Assembly (NCBI GenBank): GCA_003254905.1 | Contig: QANU01020341.1 | Coordinates: 84,635 to 148,634, forward strand | DNA from: Nissolia schottii | Taxonomy: Eukaryota > Streptophyta > Magnoliopsida > Fabales > Fabaceae | Reading direction: 5' to 3' | DNA: 64,000 bases | Shown here: positions 36,354 to 48,609 of the stretch, piece by piece | Layout of the letters: every line of letters starts with the position of its first letter | Position numbering within the stretch: the first letter of the stretch is position 1 | Position numbers and translations under genes: made by a program | The notes under the pieces: generated by a model | The model's database searches: none | Told to the model about the DNA's origin: nothing | What the model saw: the letters and a program-made list of their open reading frames with translations, nothing else

Positions 36354-39300
36354 ATGGGAGCTGCTCTGTTGCCTGATGCAGCATTTGGACTTCGTCCACG
36401 CTGTGCCTTTGTTACCAGGCACCCTTTAATCTGTAGAACAACTTCAATTGGAACAATTAGAAGCAGGTGTGTGCGCTTACAGAACTGAAATTCTGTAGTG
36501 TTTTTTCTGGTTACTACTTTTATGTCAAGTGGATTGAGTAGTCTACTCTAAAGTCAAAACCTTTTCCTATCTACCTTGTGTAGCTGCTATTGTTTTTACT
36601 CTTACTTTGTGTACAGGTAGTGAAATAAATGCCTTACATCTTTGTTTATCTTATTGCAGAAATTGTTTCTTTGCCGACAGGAGGTTCTCCAAATCGCTAC
36701 ACATAATTTCCTCGCGTAATGTAAGGACTAAGGACTTTCTTATGTATATTGCTTTGGAAATATTTTTACCAAGAAGTTCTTTTGCTGTAATTTTACTTTA
36801 TTATTTTTATTGTTGTTGTTGTTGCCGCTTTGGAAATCTCTAGATACATGTCTCGTGTTCTTGCAGTGAGCTCTTGCTATGTGTGAAATACATGTTTCAG
36901 ATGTTAGAATCATTCGATACTAGTAATTTCTTTTTGGCTTGGTAATCTTTTTTAGTAACTCAGTTTCCAAAAGGTGACCAAGTTTCATATGTATTTTCAT
37001 GGTATTCTGCTAAGTAGGCAAGTAACAAGAGGTTTCTTCCTCGTGATAGTGGGGTAATGAGCTATATATTATTTCGTTGGCAGAATGATTCAGATGAAGC
37101 ACTCTCAGACTTGGTTGTTGATCAAGTTGGTTATTCGGGAAGAAATGAAGTTATGGGATTAGAAGATGAATTGATGGTAGCCAAGAAAGCTATTGCAGAG
37201 GCACAAGACAGACAAGATGCTATTGAGAAGGAGAGAGATCATTTGCTTGAAGAACTTGCTCGATCTGAGGCTAAAAAACAGGAATACGTCACGGCCATTT
37301 TACACGACAAGGAATTAGCTATAGCAGAACTTGAGGGGGCCAAATCTCTTTTCCAGAAAAAGCTAGAGGAGTCAGTGGAAGAGAAGTTCTCTTTGGAATC
37401 TAAGCTGGTCCTTGCCAAACAAGATGCTGTTGATCTTGCTGTTCAGGTTGAAAAGTTAGCAGAGGCTGCTTTCCAGCAGGCAACTTCTCATATACTAGAA
37501 GATGCTCAACTCAGAATTTCGTCTGCTGAAACCACAGCTGCTGAAGCTGCTCATCTGATTGAAAAGCAGATCAAGGATGCAACTGAGGGTACGATATCAT
37601 CCATTGTGGAAAAGTCAAAATATGCAATAGAGAGGGCCCTAGGTATAGCAGAAGAAGCGGGTGAATATGCAGAAAAGACCATGGAGACATTTGTAGATAG
37701 TGCATCTCCATTTAATGAAATCGCTTCTGTCCAGGCTGAAAATATCAAGTTACAAGGAATAATAAGTGATATAGAATCTCAGTTGATTATTGCGAGAAAT
37801 GAGGTTGATGGGCTGAAGTTGGAATTGGAGCACACCAGACAACAGCTAAAGGCATTTGAACAAAGAGCTATTGATGCGGAGAAAGCTTTGGTTGATGTTC
37901 AGGAGTCAACCAGGAAAAACATGCTCAAGCAGGAAGAGGAGATGAAGTCATTTTTGGAGAAAATGAAGAAAGACATGGAAGAAAGGATGAAGTCAGTTTC
38001 CAAGGCTTTTAAGACTGACTTGAAGAACATCAATGCTACTATTGATGCTGCGAAAGAAACGGCCCACTGTAAAGAGTATGCCTACTTAAGAAGATGTGAA
38101 GCACTGCAGAGATCATTAAAAGCATCAGAAGATGCTTTGAAGTTATGGAGACAGAGAGCAGAAATGGCTGAATCCTTGCTATTGAAGGAAAGGCAACATG
38201 ATGAAGGGGATGAAGGCTCTATCTATGTTATTAATGGGGGACGGATAGATCTTCTGACAAATGATGATTCTCAAAAATGGAAACTACTGAGTGATGGTCC
38301 TCGTAGAGAGATACCTCAGTGGATGGCTAGAAGGATTAAGGCTGTCTCTCCCAAATTTCCACCAAAAAAGATTGATGTAGCAGAAGCACTGACATCAAAA
38401 TTCAGATCCTTGGAGTTGCCTAAAGCAGATGAAGTATGGTCCATTGCTCGAGAAAAGCCAAAGGAGGATGCTTTAATTGAACATGTTTTTGAGAGAGAAA
38501 CAATTGAGAAAAAGCGGAAGGCATTGGAGCGTGCTCTTAAAAGGAAGACTATTCAGTGGCAGAGAGCCCCTGAACAAACTAAACTAGGTCAGTGTGCTGT
38601 TCTTGGTGCATTGCTTGACATTATATATATGCATTGCTTCCAGTAGGTTTATTTTGTTAATTTGGCCCACCTATGGTGTATAAAATTTGACATAACTTCA
38701 ATGCAGAACCAGGAACCGGAACAGGACGTGAGATTGTGGTTAGTATACCTGCTTACCCAATAAATTGAAAGATTTTGATAAATGTATATTAGCCCCAATA
38801 GCTTTTTGAGTTGCTTAAATCTGGTGATTATGATTATAGAATGTGTTTTTCTTCCCTTGTAGTATATACTCTTGTGGTTATTCCAATTTAATTGATCTCT
38901 AACTTAGATTTTCATGATACATTTTTTTTCTTCAAAAAATTGTTTTCTGAATATTTGTGACAATATTTGTCATTTGATGGTCCTTTTTTCTAAGATGATT
39001 ATCTGTATTACTTGAACTGGTAAAGGACACAAGTAATTTTGGCTTTTGATTATGGGCTCTCTTTCCATGGGGCACTTAGCTCAGCCATTCATGATTTTAC
39101 CTTGTAGGCTTATAGGCTTTATGCTTGCAGTTTACTTTCTAATGGCATGAAATGTTATGACTTATTACCTGGTAAATGCTCAGCGATTCATGATTCTGTC
39201 TTCAGGTGTTCATTAATTCTTGATGTTGCCATAGTTGTTGTGAGCATTATCTATTGCGTGTTTTTACATCCCGTAGAAGTAAGTAAAAGGGGCAGCGGAA

Positions 39301-42300
39301 AAAAGGGAATATCTCTGATGAATTTTTATTTTTCTCAAGTTTCAAGCTTTTAACTGGGAGAGCTGGAGAAGGCGGTGGTATCTAGAATTAGCTTCTAAAA
39401 CTTCTGATTTGTCTCAATCTGGCGTGACAGCAGTGTGGCTTCCGCCACCAACAGAATCTGTTGCTCCTCAAGGTTTGATTTGCTTTCTTCTACTTTTTTC
39501 ATTATTTTTCTTGACTACATATTCTGCAGGTCTGAGAGAGGCTTCTTTTAATTATAATAGATATCGTATACTTATGATTGTGTGATCATATGCATACAGA
39601 TCTTGCGTTTATATGTAGTCAAAATTATTTTAAGATGTCATTGTTGGTGTCATTGACATCAAATATTTAATTTGATTTTATTTCCAAACAAATTTATTAT
39701 TGTTAGTATCTTGTAGATTTTAAGTTTTTAACTTGTAGATGCCATACGTAATTTGTGATCAACCTGTGTCACGACAAACATTCATGAGCTATTTCTACTA
39801 ATGTGCAGGTTATATGCCTTCTGATCTTTACAACTTGAATTCAGCCTATGGTTCTGTGGATGAACTTAAGTACTGTATAGAGGAAATGCATTCTCAAGAT
39901 CTGCTGGTATGCCGTGCTGCTAGTTTTGACAAGCAAAGTTGAACACTTATTGTAGGCAAATAATTTCTTCAAATCTTACAATAATTTAAATTTTTTTAAC
40001 CCGCTAGGTATTGGGTGCCCAACACTAAACTAGTTCAACTTCTTTTTCTTAATCTGGAGATCAAAATTACTCTTATTTTGTGGATAATTAATATATTCGC
40101 TGTTAAATTTATGTTTTTTGAATTACAAATAAGGAAACTAACTTATTTCCATAAGTAATTAAATTCATTACATTTAAATTATTAGGTTGTAGTAAGAGTT
40201 GTAAGTGTCACTTGAGGTCTTGGTAAAGTAAAAAAGACTAATTTTGTGAGAATGATAATGCATCATATTTATTTTTAAATGACAAAACCTTATTTTGTGA
40301 GACTTCCAGGATACATCTAAGTAACTTTTCATTTGAAAAAAAAAAAAAGCACACAAACTCCACTACGTCTGAATGCTGTAAGGACATGTACTGATGATTT
40401 TGCTGAGTTTCACTTCCAATTGTGAAGCAATTTCCCTGTTGGTTGTACTGTTCTGCTAACTGTTTTAATTCTTATGCATACTAGAAATTTCTTTTCGTAT
40501 GTTTAAACTTTCATATGTTTAAACTTTCATATGCTTAGTACGGTTTTAAACTTTGAAAGATGTTTCCTTTGTTAATAGGTCTTGGGAGATGTTGTACTTA
40601 ATCATCGTTGTGCACATAAACAGGTAATTTATTGTTTCAATTCCTGTTTAGTGCGAAAAGTTATAAAATCTGTTCTTAGGTTATTGGTTAAGGTTTAAGC
40701 TTTGAGGCCAGCATTGTTGTTGACAGAGTACAAGAGCAGAGTTTGTGGTCTAAATTATGACACTTATTTTCTCTAAATTTACAGACATTAACTTTGATTT
40801 TCGATTCATACAATCTTTTTACTTTTAATATGAAACAATAGCATTTGAAACTCCAGCTGGGGAAATATCTTTAACAGGCACAGTTCATAAATTAACAATG
40901 TTAACTTGTTTCAGAGTCCAAATGGTGTTTGGAACATTTTTGGTGGCAAGCTTGCATGGGGACCAGAAGCAATTGTATGTGATGATCCAAATTTTGAGGG
41001 GCGTGGAAATCCTTCCAGCGGTATATTTATATATTCCTACGGGCATGTCATATTACAATTTTATAGTGGGAAACTTTTGAGGCTGTCCTTTCATTCCAAA
41101 TGAAACAAAGCATAACTAAATGAATATGAGGAACTTTTTTTAAAAAAGAAATATCTAGAAACCATTAGTGTAACTAGTTTGATTGTTTACTAGTTAGTTT
41201 AAAAAAGAAATATCTAGAAACCATGGTCCTAAAAACAGTATGAAGTTCCACTTCTGTGAGTAGTGTCATATTCCCCTATATAGAAAAAAGTATGGTACCT
41301 TTTCCATAATATGTGACTACACAATGCTTTACCAGCTACTGAATTAGTGATTAGGAGTTTTATCGATATAAATAGACATTTTTCTTAATGCTATATGTAG
41401 GTGATATCTTCCATGCTGCACCAAATATTGATCATTCGCAGGACTTTGTGCGGAGAGATATCAAGGGGTGGTTGAACTGGCTTCGCAATGATATAGGTTT
41501 TGATGGATGGCGGCTTGACTTTGTAAGGTATTTATTTTTCCTGCCAAGTATATTGGGGGTTTATGATAACTTCTTTAGTTATAAATTCCACTGAATCTCT
41601 GTTGTTAGTTGTATCATTTTATATATTATGAGTAATTGAAGAAAAGAATTAGAAAAATGTCATCAATAAAAGTAAATGCGACTAATCGCAGAATTGACAT
41701 AATTTGTTAGCTTACTCTTACAAGGGAAAAAGAATACTGTTTTCTCTTAATTATTTGGCTTTTAGGGAACTTCCTTACTAACAAAATGTCACAATTTTAA
41801 GTTGCACAGTGAGAATAGTGAAGCTAAATAATGAAAAGTTTCAATAGAAACTCCCTATCTTCGTATCTCTTCTCAATGGTGTTGAGAGTGAATGTGATTC
41901 CAAATAATACACGGATAATATGTTCAAAGGAGACTAACATCTTTCAATTTTCAGTAGTCCCTGTTTGCAGGGACAACGGCAGAAGTCGGACAAAGTGGGA
42001 GCTGAAAAATAATAAAATATATTATCAAATAAATATTATTATTATATATATTAATTTGGAAAGATAATTAATTTTAATTAAGAAAAGATAAATATAAATT
42101 TATCATAAATTTGTTGTTGCTTAATGTTCGAAATGTTTAATGAATGATATAATGCAATGTTTTATAATTGTGCTAGAAAAAAAAGGTGATTCAATTCATA
42201 AGTTCATAACAAATGAGATAGTTACAACTTTATTTGAATGTGTTGATTTGATTGCTTGATGCTATCTTTTTACTATACTGTTAGAACTATACAGAATTCA

Positions 42301-45300
42301 AGTTTAAATTCAGTTAAAACTATAGAAAACTAGAATTTAAGGTTAAAAGTAATTCTTTTGTATTTAAAAAAGTTAAGTAATTAAAACCAAAAAGTGCATA
42401 ATTCAATTAGAATTATAGAAATGCTCTATATCAAAACTTTATAGGTATTCAAGTGGAATAGGGGCCAAGAGGCAAAACAAGCCACTAGGCTATCAAGCCT
42501 TTCTATTCCAACTATGCATTAGGATATATATGTGTGTGTGTGTGTAGTAATTTTGAAAATTCATGGGGACCACAATCCCTACAAACCCCCCTTGGATCTG
42601 TCCCTGCCTGTTTGTTGTATGCTATAGATCTTTAGTCTTTTTTTAAAAAAAAAAAATATTTATTTGGTTTCATAACTTATTCTAATATTAAATTTGACAA
42701 CTCCTTATTATCTGCTGGCAGAGGCTTTTCTGGTACGTATGTAAAAGAATATATTGAAGCATCAAATCCCGTTTTTGCCATTGGAGAATATTGGGACAGT
42801 TTGGCTTATGAGCAGGGAAGCTTGTGTTACAATCAAGGTACTTCCCACATATATTGTGGAAAGAAAATTTGAATTTTGTTGATAAAATTATATTTTGACA
42901 CAGTAAGTAGTTGTGGACTTCCCACATACTAGAAGTACTCATATAAACATGCAGCTTTTATCGTTATTATTATTATTTTGGATAAAAAAGGAATTTTACT
43001 AAGATGAGGAGAAGAAGAAACAATTTTTATCTTCAAGAAATCCTATGAGGCAGTATATTTTTAATATTATTAGTATTGCAATTTAAATGTTGTGTTTATG
43101 TTCAAGAAATCCAATTCTCTAATATTCTCTGCCTGTTTATTATCTCTTGGTCCTATTGCAATAATGTAAAATATTTTCAAGTTTGTACTTCATCTGACAA
43201 GCTACTTTTTTGAAATTTATAAATAAATAGATGGTCATCGGCAACGGATAGTTAACTGGATCAATGCAACTGGTGGTGCTTCATCTGCATTTGATATCAC
43301 AACAAAGGTAATCTATATTCCAGATCATTTAATGTTGGATTAATTAAGTTTTTAATTCTTGTAAAATTTTAAAGTTTATTTTTAGTTTTTATGTAAATTT
43401 TTAGTCTTGTAAAATTTTAAAGTTTATTTTTAATTCTTATATCTGGTTAAGGTTAATAGCGTTGACGTATGCTACGTGACAAATCCAAAAAATTTAAAAT
43501 TTTACTCATAACCCACCCACTCAATCCCGACCCGACCCGCAACAACCTCCACACTACCACCTCCTTAACCCCAACCCTATTAACACCCCCCATTAATTCT
43601 TTTTTTTTTTTTAACTATAAATTAAAAAAAAGAAACCTTCACGACACCATCTGGTCCCCATGGATCGGTCCACCACCCTCCTCCTCCTCCTCTTAACCCT
43701 AACCGTCTCTCCGCTCTTTGCTTCCTCCCAGGCCGTTGTTGAAGATGACGTCCGCTGCCTCAAGGGCATCAAGGACACCCTCCACGACCCCGACGGCCGC
43801 CTCTCCACCTAGAACTAACAGAACACCACCGTCGGCTTCCTCTGCGACTTATTCGGCGTCCAGTGCTGGAACTTCCGCGAGAATCGCGTCATCTCCCTCG
43901 ACCTCCAGGCCATGAACCTCTCGGGTCGGATCCCCGATTCCCTCAAGTTCTGCGGCAAGAACCTCCAGAAGCTAGATCTCGGGTCTAACTCCTTGTTGTC
44001 CGAGATCCCGCCCAAGATCTGGGATGCAATTTCTCGTCTCCCTCGACTTCTCCAGTAACCGGCTCAGCGGTCCAATCCCCGTCACCCTTGCCAACTGCAC
44101 CTACCTCAACGAACTCATCCTCTCCGATAACGAACTTTCTGGAACCATACCCTACGAGCTTGGGAGTTTGACTTGGCTGAAGAAGTTTTCCGTTGCGAAT
44201 GACAGCCTCACGGGGACCGTGCCGTCTTCCTTCAACGGTTTCGATAAGGAGGGTTTCGATGGTAACAGCGGGTTGTGCGGTGGGCCGCTTGGATCCAAGT
44301 GTGGAGGGATGAGCAAGAAGAATCTGGTGATTATTGTTGATGCTGGCATTTTCGGCGCTGCGATGTCGTTGCTGCTTGCGTTCGGGTTGTGGTGGTGGCA
44401 CCATTTGAGTGGTGGGAGGAGGAGGAATTGAACTGGGTCGGGTCAGGATTGGGTGGGTGGGTCATGGGTAAAATTAAAAAATTTTGGGGTTATGCCAGTC
44501 ACACGCCACGTCAACGCCGTTAACGGCCACATCATCATCGTTAATCTCAGCCAAACACAGACATAAAATAAACTTTGAAATTTTACAGAGACTAAAAATA
44601 AACTTTAAAATTTTACAGTGGATAAAAACTTAATTAAGCCTTTAATGTTTATTGAAACTCCATGGTGATCTCAGATTCCGAAGCCTGCTATCCTCAAAGT
44701 TCTGAATTTAAGGAGACATGAGTTACAATGATCATGCAAGGCTGATTTCGTATTCAAGAAATTTTTAGTTTACCTAATTAAAACGGGAAATTATCTGAGT
44801 ATATAACATGTCATGGAAGGTTGCATTTATCATCTTTTGAATTTTAATCCTTCTAGAGTGTAATGAGGGCATAAATGATGATATTCTATGGATTACTCTT
44901 GAAATGTGAGAAACTTAGATCAAGTGGTGTCACATTTGACTTTTATAAAAGAACTAGTGAAAAACTTGCCTAGAATGCAGGGACTAAACAGGGAAAATTT
45001 TGTTAGAACTTAACATCATGTTGTATCCTAAAGATTAGTATTCTGGTTATGTTACCATTTCCAGGGAATACTTCATTCTGCTCTGCATAATGAATATTGG
45101 AGGCTGATAGATCCTCAAGGAAAACCAACAGGAGTCATGGGATGGTGGCCTTCTCGTGCTGTCACATTCCTGGAGAACCATGATACAGGATCTACACAAG
45201 TATGTATTCTGTCTTTAATACTCTCCTTCTCTTCTTGCAAATTATGGTTCACATATTATTGACTTGAACTTTTGGTAGTTATATGGAATTTATGCCAGAA

Positions 45301-46583
45301 GAGTATCACCTAGGATAAGAGCAGCATGCTTTAGATATTGTTAGCGATAAGTGCATATCGGATGAAAACTTAAAGAGTCTTTATTTGAAGATTTGGTATT
45401 GATTTAGGGTGTAGCCTGTGTCATCCATTAGGGATACTTGCATCTTTGAGATTGTTGACACCTACTTAGTCCTAGTCACTATCCTAGATACTTAATTACT
45501 AATTATATTTTTGGGTCAAATATGTTTTGGTCCTTGACAAATTTTTGAGAGGTCCCTAAGAAATTATTATTTTTGGTTTTGGTTCAAACATATCTAAAAT
45601 TACATGGTTGTCTCTATTATTGTTAATGAGATTCTGTTAAATGCTGTCATGGCTAGTCACATCAACAGTGTCATGTGAACAAGATAAACTCACCCGACCC
45701 ATAATTCACTCTATTATCTGCTATTTGACTTAAATTTGCTCCCAAATTATGACCTATTCACCATCCAAAATCGGGTTAAATAATGGGTTATGAGTCAATT
45801 TTGAGCTAGATTATGGATTGAATGAGTTCATTTTGCTCACATGACACTACTAATGTGACGCTCTATTAGTCACGTTAGCAATTAATAAAGTCTCACTATA
45901 GCTTCTTTAAGTTTGTACCTTACCGATTCCTATGTGTTCCACTGATTCCAAAATCGGACCTTCCTTGCCTCAATAATTGCGTGGCTTGACATTGTTGCAT
46001 ATACTACTGCCTTTTATGCCCAAGTTGCAATCAGGCCATGCTAGAGAATGAGGAAAATTCATTGAACATTTCATTTTATTTTCAGGGCCACTGGCCATTT
46101 CCAAGAGATAAGCTCGTACAGGGATATGCATATATTTTGACTCATCCTGGAACTGTAAGTTCTCGAAAGATTAACGTCTAATAGACCAATACCTTCATAT
46201 TAGATACAAGGATCTGGAATTACATTTATCTGTAAAGGATAATCTGTTTCCGCAAAACTCTGAATCTGTAAATGCCTCGTATGTATTTCATTGTGTTTGA
46301 TTTTGTGCAGCCTGTGATATTCTATGACCATTTCTATGATTTTGGCCTCCATGATGTCATAACTGAGTTGATTGAGGCTCGGAGACGTGCCGGGATCCAT
46401 TGCCGGAGCTCTATCAAGATATACCACGCAAACAATGAAGGCTATGTAGCTCAGGTTGGTGATGCACTAGTGATGAAGCTGGGGCAGTTTGATTGGAATC
46501 CTTCAAAGGAGAATCAATTGGAAGGGAGTTGGAACAAGTTTGTTGACAAAGGATCAGATTACCAAGTTTGGTTGAGACAGTGA
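36354..46583 (+). CDS. Plastid-type alpha-amylase with N-terminal coiled coil
   Basis: Fourteen coding exons: 36354-36466, 36660-36720, 37084-38587, 38707-38738, 39340-39472, 39809-39906, 40579-40623, 40915-41020, 41401-41527, 42722-42837, 43231-43307, 45065-45199, 46086-46154, 46311-46583; 2889 nt, 962 residues, all frames joined. Residues 1-58 are Arg/Ser-rich and look like a chloroplast transit peptide. Residues about 75-400 form a long Glu/Lys/Ala-rich coiled coil, coded almost wholly by exon 3. From about residue 571 (FQAFNWES) it is a GH13 alpha-amylase: DVVLNH (651-656), nucleophile Asp737 in GWRLDFVR, acid Glu762 in AIGEYW, Asp844 in [10 protein letters not shown]. The catalytic part resembles Arabidopsis AMY3, but the starch-binding CBM45 modules of AMY3 are replaced by the coiled coil. 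It should cut internal alpha-1,4 links of starch. Plastid location is inferred. Introns 9, 11 and 12 carry transposons. Confidence 0.93.
41139..41220. repeat. Short direct duplication in amylase intron 8
   Basis: TTTAAAAAAGAAATATCTAG followed by AAACCAT occurs twice, about 59 bp apart. Non-coding. Confidence 0.85.
41968..42606. mobile_element. Non-autonomous hAT element (639 bp) in amylase intron 9
   Basis: Ends are CAGGGACA (left) and TGTCCCTG (right), exact inverted repeats, flanked by a perfect 8-bp duplication CCTGTTTG at 41960-41967 and 42607-42614. These are hAT features. The interior is AT-rich with no transposase. It ends about 115 bp before exon 10. Confidence 0.9.
43337..44640. mobile_element. 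Pack-MULE (1304 bp) in amylase intron 11
   Basis: Long terminal inverted repeats of about 200 bp start GGATTAATTAAGTTTTTA on the left and, reversed, GGCTTAATTAAGTTTTTA on the right. Similarity continues inward through GTAAAATTTTAAAGTTTATT, GCGTTGACGT and ACCCACCCAC to GACCCGACCC. A perfect 9-bp duplication TTTAATGTT flanks it at 43328-43336 and 44641-44649, the Mutator length. The interior is a host gene fragment (43660-44431), GC-rich unlike the surroundings. No transposase is present, so it is a Pack-MULE. Confidence 0.94.
43660..44431 (+). pseudogene. Captured LRR receptor ectodomain (BIR-like), broken
   Basis: The reading frame starts with a signal peptide (Leu-rich, then SPLFASSQA), then [20 protein letters not shown] and LRR sequence ([53 protein letters not shown]), [13 protein letters not shown], and a transmembrane segment of the [19 protein letters not shown] kind, ending after RRRN. 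This is the extracellular and membrane part of a BIR-type (BAK1-interacting) receptor-like kinase; the kinase domain is absent. Breaks: an in-frame TAG at 43810-43812 where a Trp is usual, TAA at 43816-43818, and a frameshift near 44020-44030. The remaining frame from 44024 to 44431 is open. The stop lies at the inner edge of the right terminal repeat. Confidence 0.93.
45515..45905 (+). mobile_element. Truncated TIR element in amylase intron 12
   Basis: From GGTCAAATATGTTTTGGTCC onward this matches the reverse complement of 48610-49085 through matching blocks (TAGTCACATCAAC against its partner, CATGACACTACTAATGTGAC, CTATTAGTCACGTTAGCAATT). Its right arm stops near 45905, where the other copy continues, so it is truncated. 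Confidence 0.7.
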
Positions 46584-47912
46584 TTTAATTCACACACATG
46601 AATAAAGCACTTCCTTATTGTCCTCTATAGGCATTTGCTCTATTCTGTAATTGAAACTGAAAATAGCTTCCATAAAGTATAAAGATCAAAGGAAGAAAGT
46701 AATCTTTCCTTTTTATATATACATCAACAAACATATTGATCATGCTCAAGGGGATTTTTTTTAATATCTCCTTCATATCCTGAGTAAGAAAATCAACTAT
46801 CATTTATTTGAAAAAAATGGTTAATTTGATTTTTTACATATTTGTTACAAATAACCTTACAAAGGTTAAATTATCATTTCTATGGCATGTTAATTCTGGA
46901 GTAGAAGTCCCTGGAAGAGGCTGTAGTTTTGGGGTGCTTAGCACCCTACTGCTTACCCAAAAGGAAATATAAAGATCTGCAAAGATAATAAAGCATTAAA
47001 TTTTACAAGAGCCTCATAATCAAGTTCCTTTTTTGATTTTAGTTTAATTTCTATGCATTTTGTTTTGTTTAAAAAAATTTTACACTGTTATTTAATCATA
47101 TATCAGTGTTATCAAGTAAGTAAAAGCTATTACTTGTAATAGTGAGTGATATGTATTGATGTACCAATGCATAATTGAATGACTAAATCATAATTAATTT
47201 TTTGACAAAATTCATGGAGATTAATTTTGATATTAAATATATCAACTATGTTTTATTAATTTGTCTTGTGAATGTTTAGAAGCAAAACATGCATGTATTC
47301 AAGAAAATATGTCAAATTAATCCTTGAAAAATAATAATTAAATATGTGTGTATATATATATTATTTATAATTAATGGAATATTTTTCAAATATTTAATCA
47401 ATCATCTTTCTATTTGAAAATTCAAATTAATATCTAATTATTACCATCAAAACTAAAATAGTATAAAAAGATAACATACCATGAGGAAAATATTATTAAA
47501 TGATTACATACCATAGTATATCTTTGAAAGATTACATACCTTCAAAACTCAAAGAAAGAATTTGTCTTTTCTCTTTTAGTCTTCTAAAAAAATTCTTTCA
47601 AAGATACTATAAATTGATTTAAATTAATAAATTTCTATAACTGAGTTATTGATATTTCATTCAGATTTTTTTCTCAAAATCTTACTACTACACCCTCTCT
47701 TTTGTATTAATTGTCCATTTTGACATTTTTAGTTCATCATTAACTTAGTGTATCTGAATATAAAATATATCTAAATACATTAAATTAATAATAAACCAAA
47801 AAACCAATTTTTCACTTATTATAAAAGGGAGAGAGTATAAAAAAATAAATAAAATAACCAATATTTCTAATTAAATAATATCATAAATAAGCTTAAACTT
47901 CGTGTATTGTCA
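46584..47912. other. Gene-free stretch after the amylase gene
   Basis: The first ~60 bp are amylase 3' UTR. The rest is AT-rich with no gene or complete element recognised. Confidence 0.5.
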
Positions 47913-48268
47913 TAGATGAGGATCCCCTCATAATCAAAATAAACATGATCCTCTCATGTTTACATCTTTACCTTTTACGATATCAATGTCATTAATATGA
48001 AATGATCATGTTAGTGAATATGAGTGAGATGTGAACATGACTCTCTCATGTGAACAATGATTCTCTAAAGTGAGATTACTCACTTTAGAGGGTAAAGTAA
48101 AGTGAGAGATCTCACCATTAGATTCATAAAGTGATAGTGAAACTCATTCATACTTTATAAATTCAATGATGAGATCCCTCACTTTATTTTCTAAAAGGGA
48201 GAGATCTCACTTTAAAAGATCCAAATTCATCTCATGTTTATTTTGAACAAGAGAGATTCTTGATCCGT
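47913..48268. mobile_element. Nested palindromic MITE-like repeats
   Basis: An inner foldback pairs AAAGTGAGAGATCTCACC (from 48099) with GGGATCTCATC-type sequence reversed from about 48150-48185, a 34-bp stem with a few mismatches. Outside it, GAGATTACTCACTTTAGAG and GGGAGAGATCTCACTTTAAA flank, and an outer pair TCAAAATAAACATGA (47935) and TCATGTTTATTTTGA (48232) is nearly complementary. Non-coding. Confidence 0.65.
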
Positions 48269-48530
48269 ATTATGACGGCTAAGAGATCATTTCAATAATT
48301 ATATTGTCCAAAGTTTGAATCTTAATTCTCTATCTAAATATGAAACTAAATTGATTATCAATGCACTCAATTATTGTTGGTTGTATCAACGTGTGTGGTT
48401 GGTTTAAGTGGTGCAGGTCTTGGTCCATCAATTAATGGCATCTAATTTGAGATCCATACCCTCTACACAAGGACCTATAGTTGGATCAGACCAAATTAGT
48501 TGAATTTCTAGTAATAATAATTACAAGCTG

Positions 48531-48592
48531 TTGGACGAGTGGTAAACAACTCGGTATCCCGTAAGGATGAGGACACAAGTTCGATTCAGGGA
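48531..48592 (+). mobile_element. tRNA-like A/B-box region, SINE candidate
   Basis: TTGGACGAGTGGTAAAC resembles a tRNA A box and AGTTCGATTCAGG, about 35 bp further on, a B box (pol III promoter spacing). It does not fold as an obvious intact tRNA. A tRNA-derived SINE head is the likely source. Confidence 0.4.
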
Positions 48593-48609
48593 GTAACCGT
48601 TAATGCTCC

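Noticed and set aside
43985-44404. Minus-strand frame in the Pack-MULE
   Set aside because: Antisense of the LRR fragment, no domain of its own.
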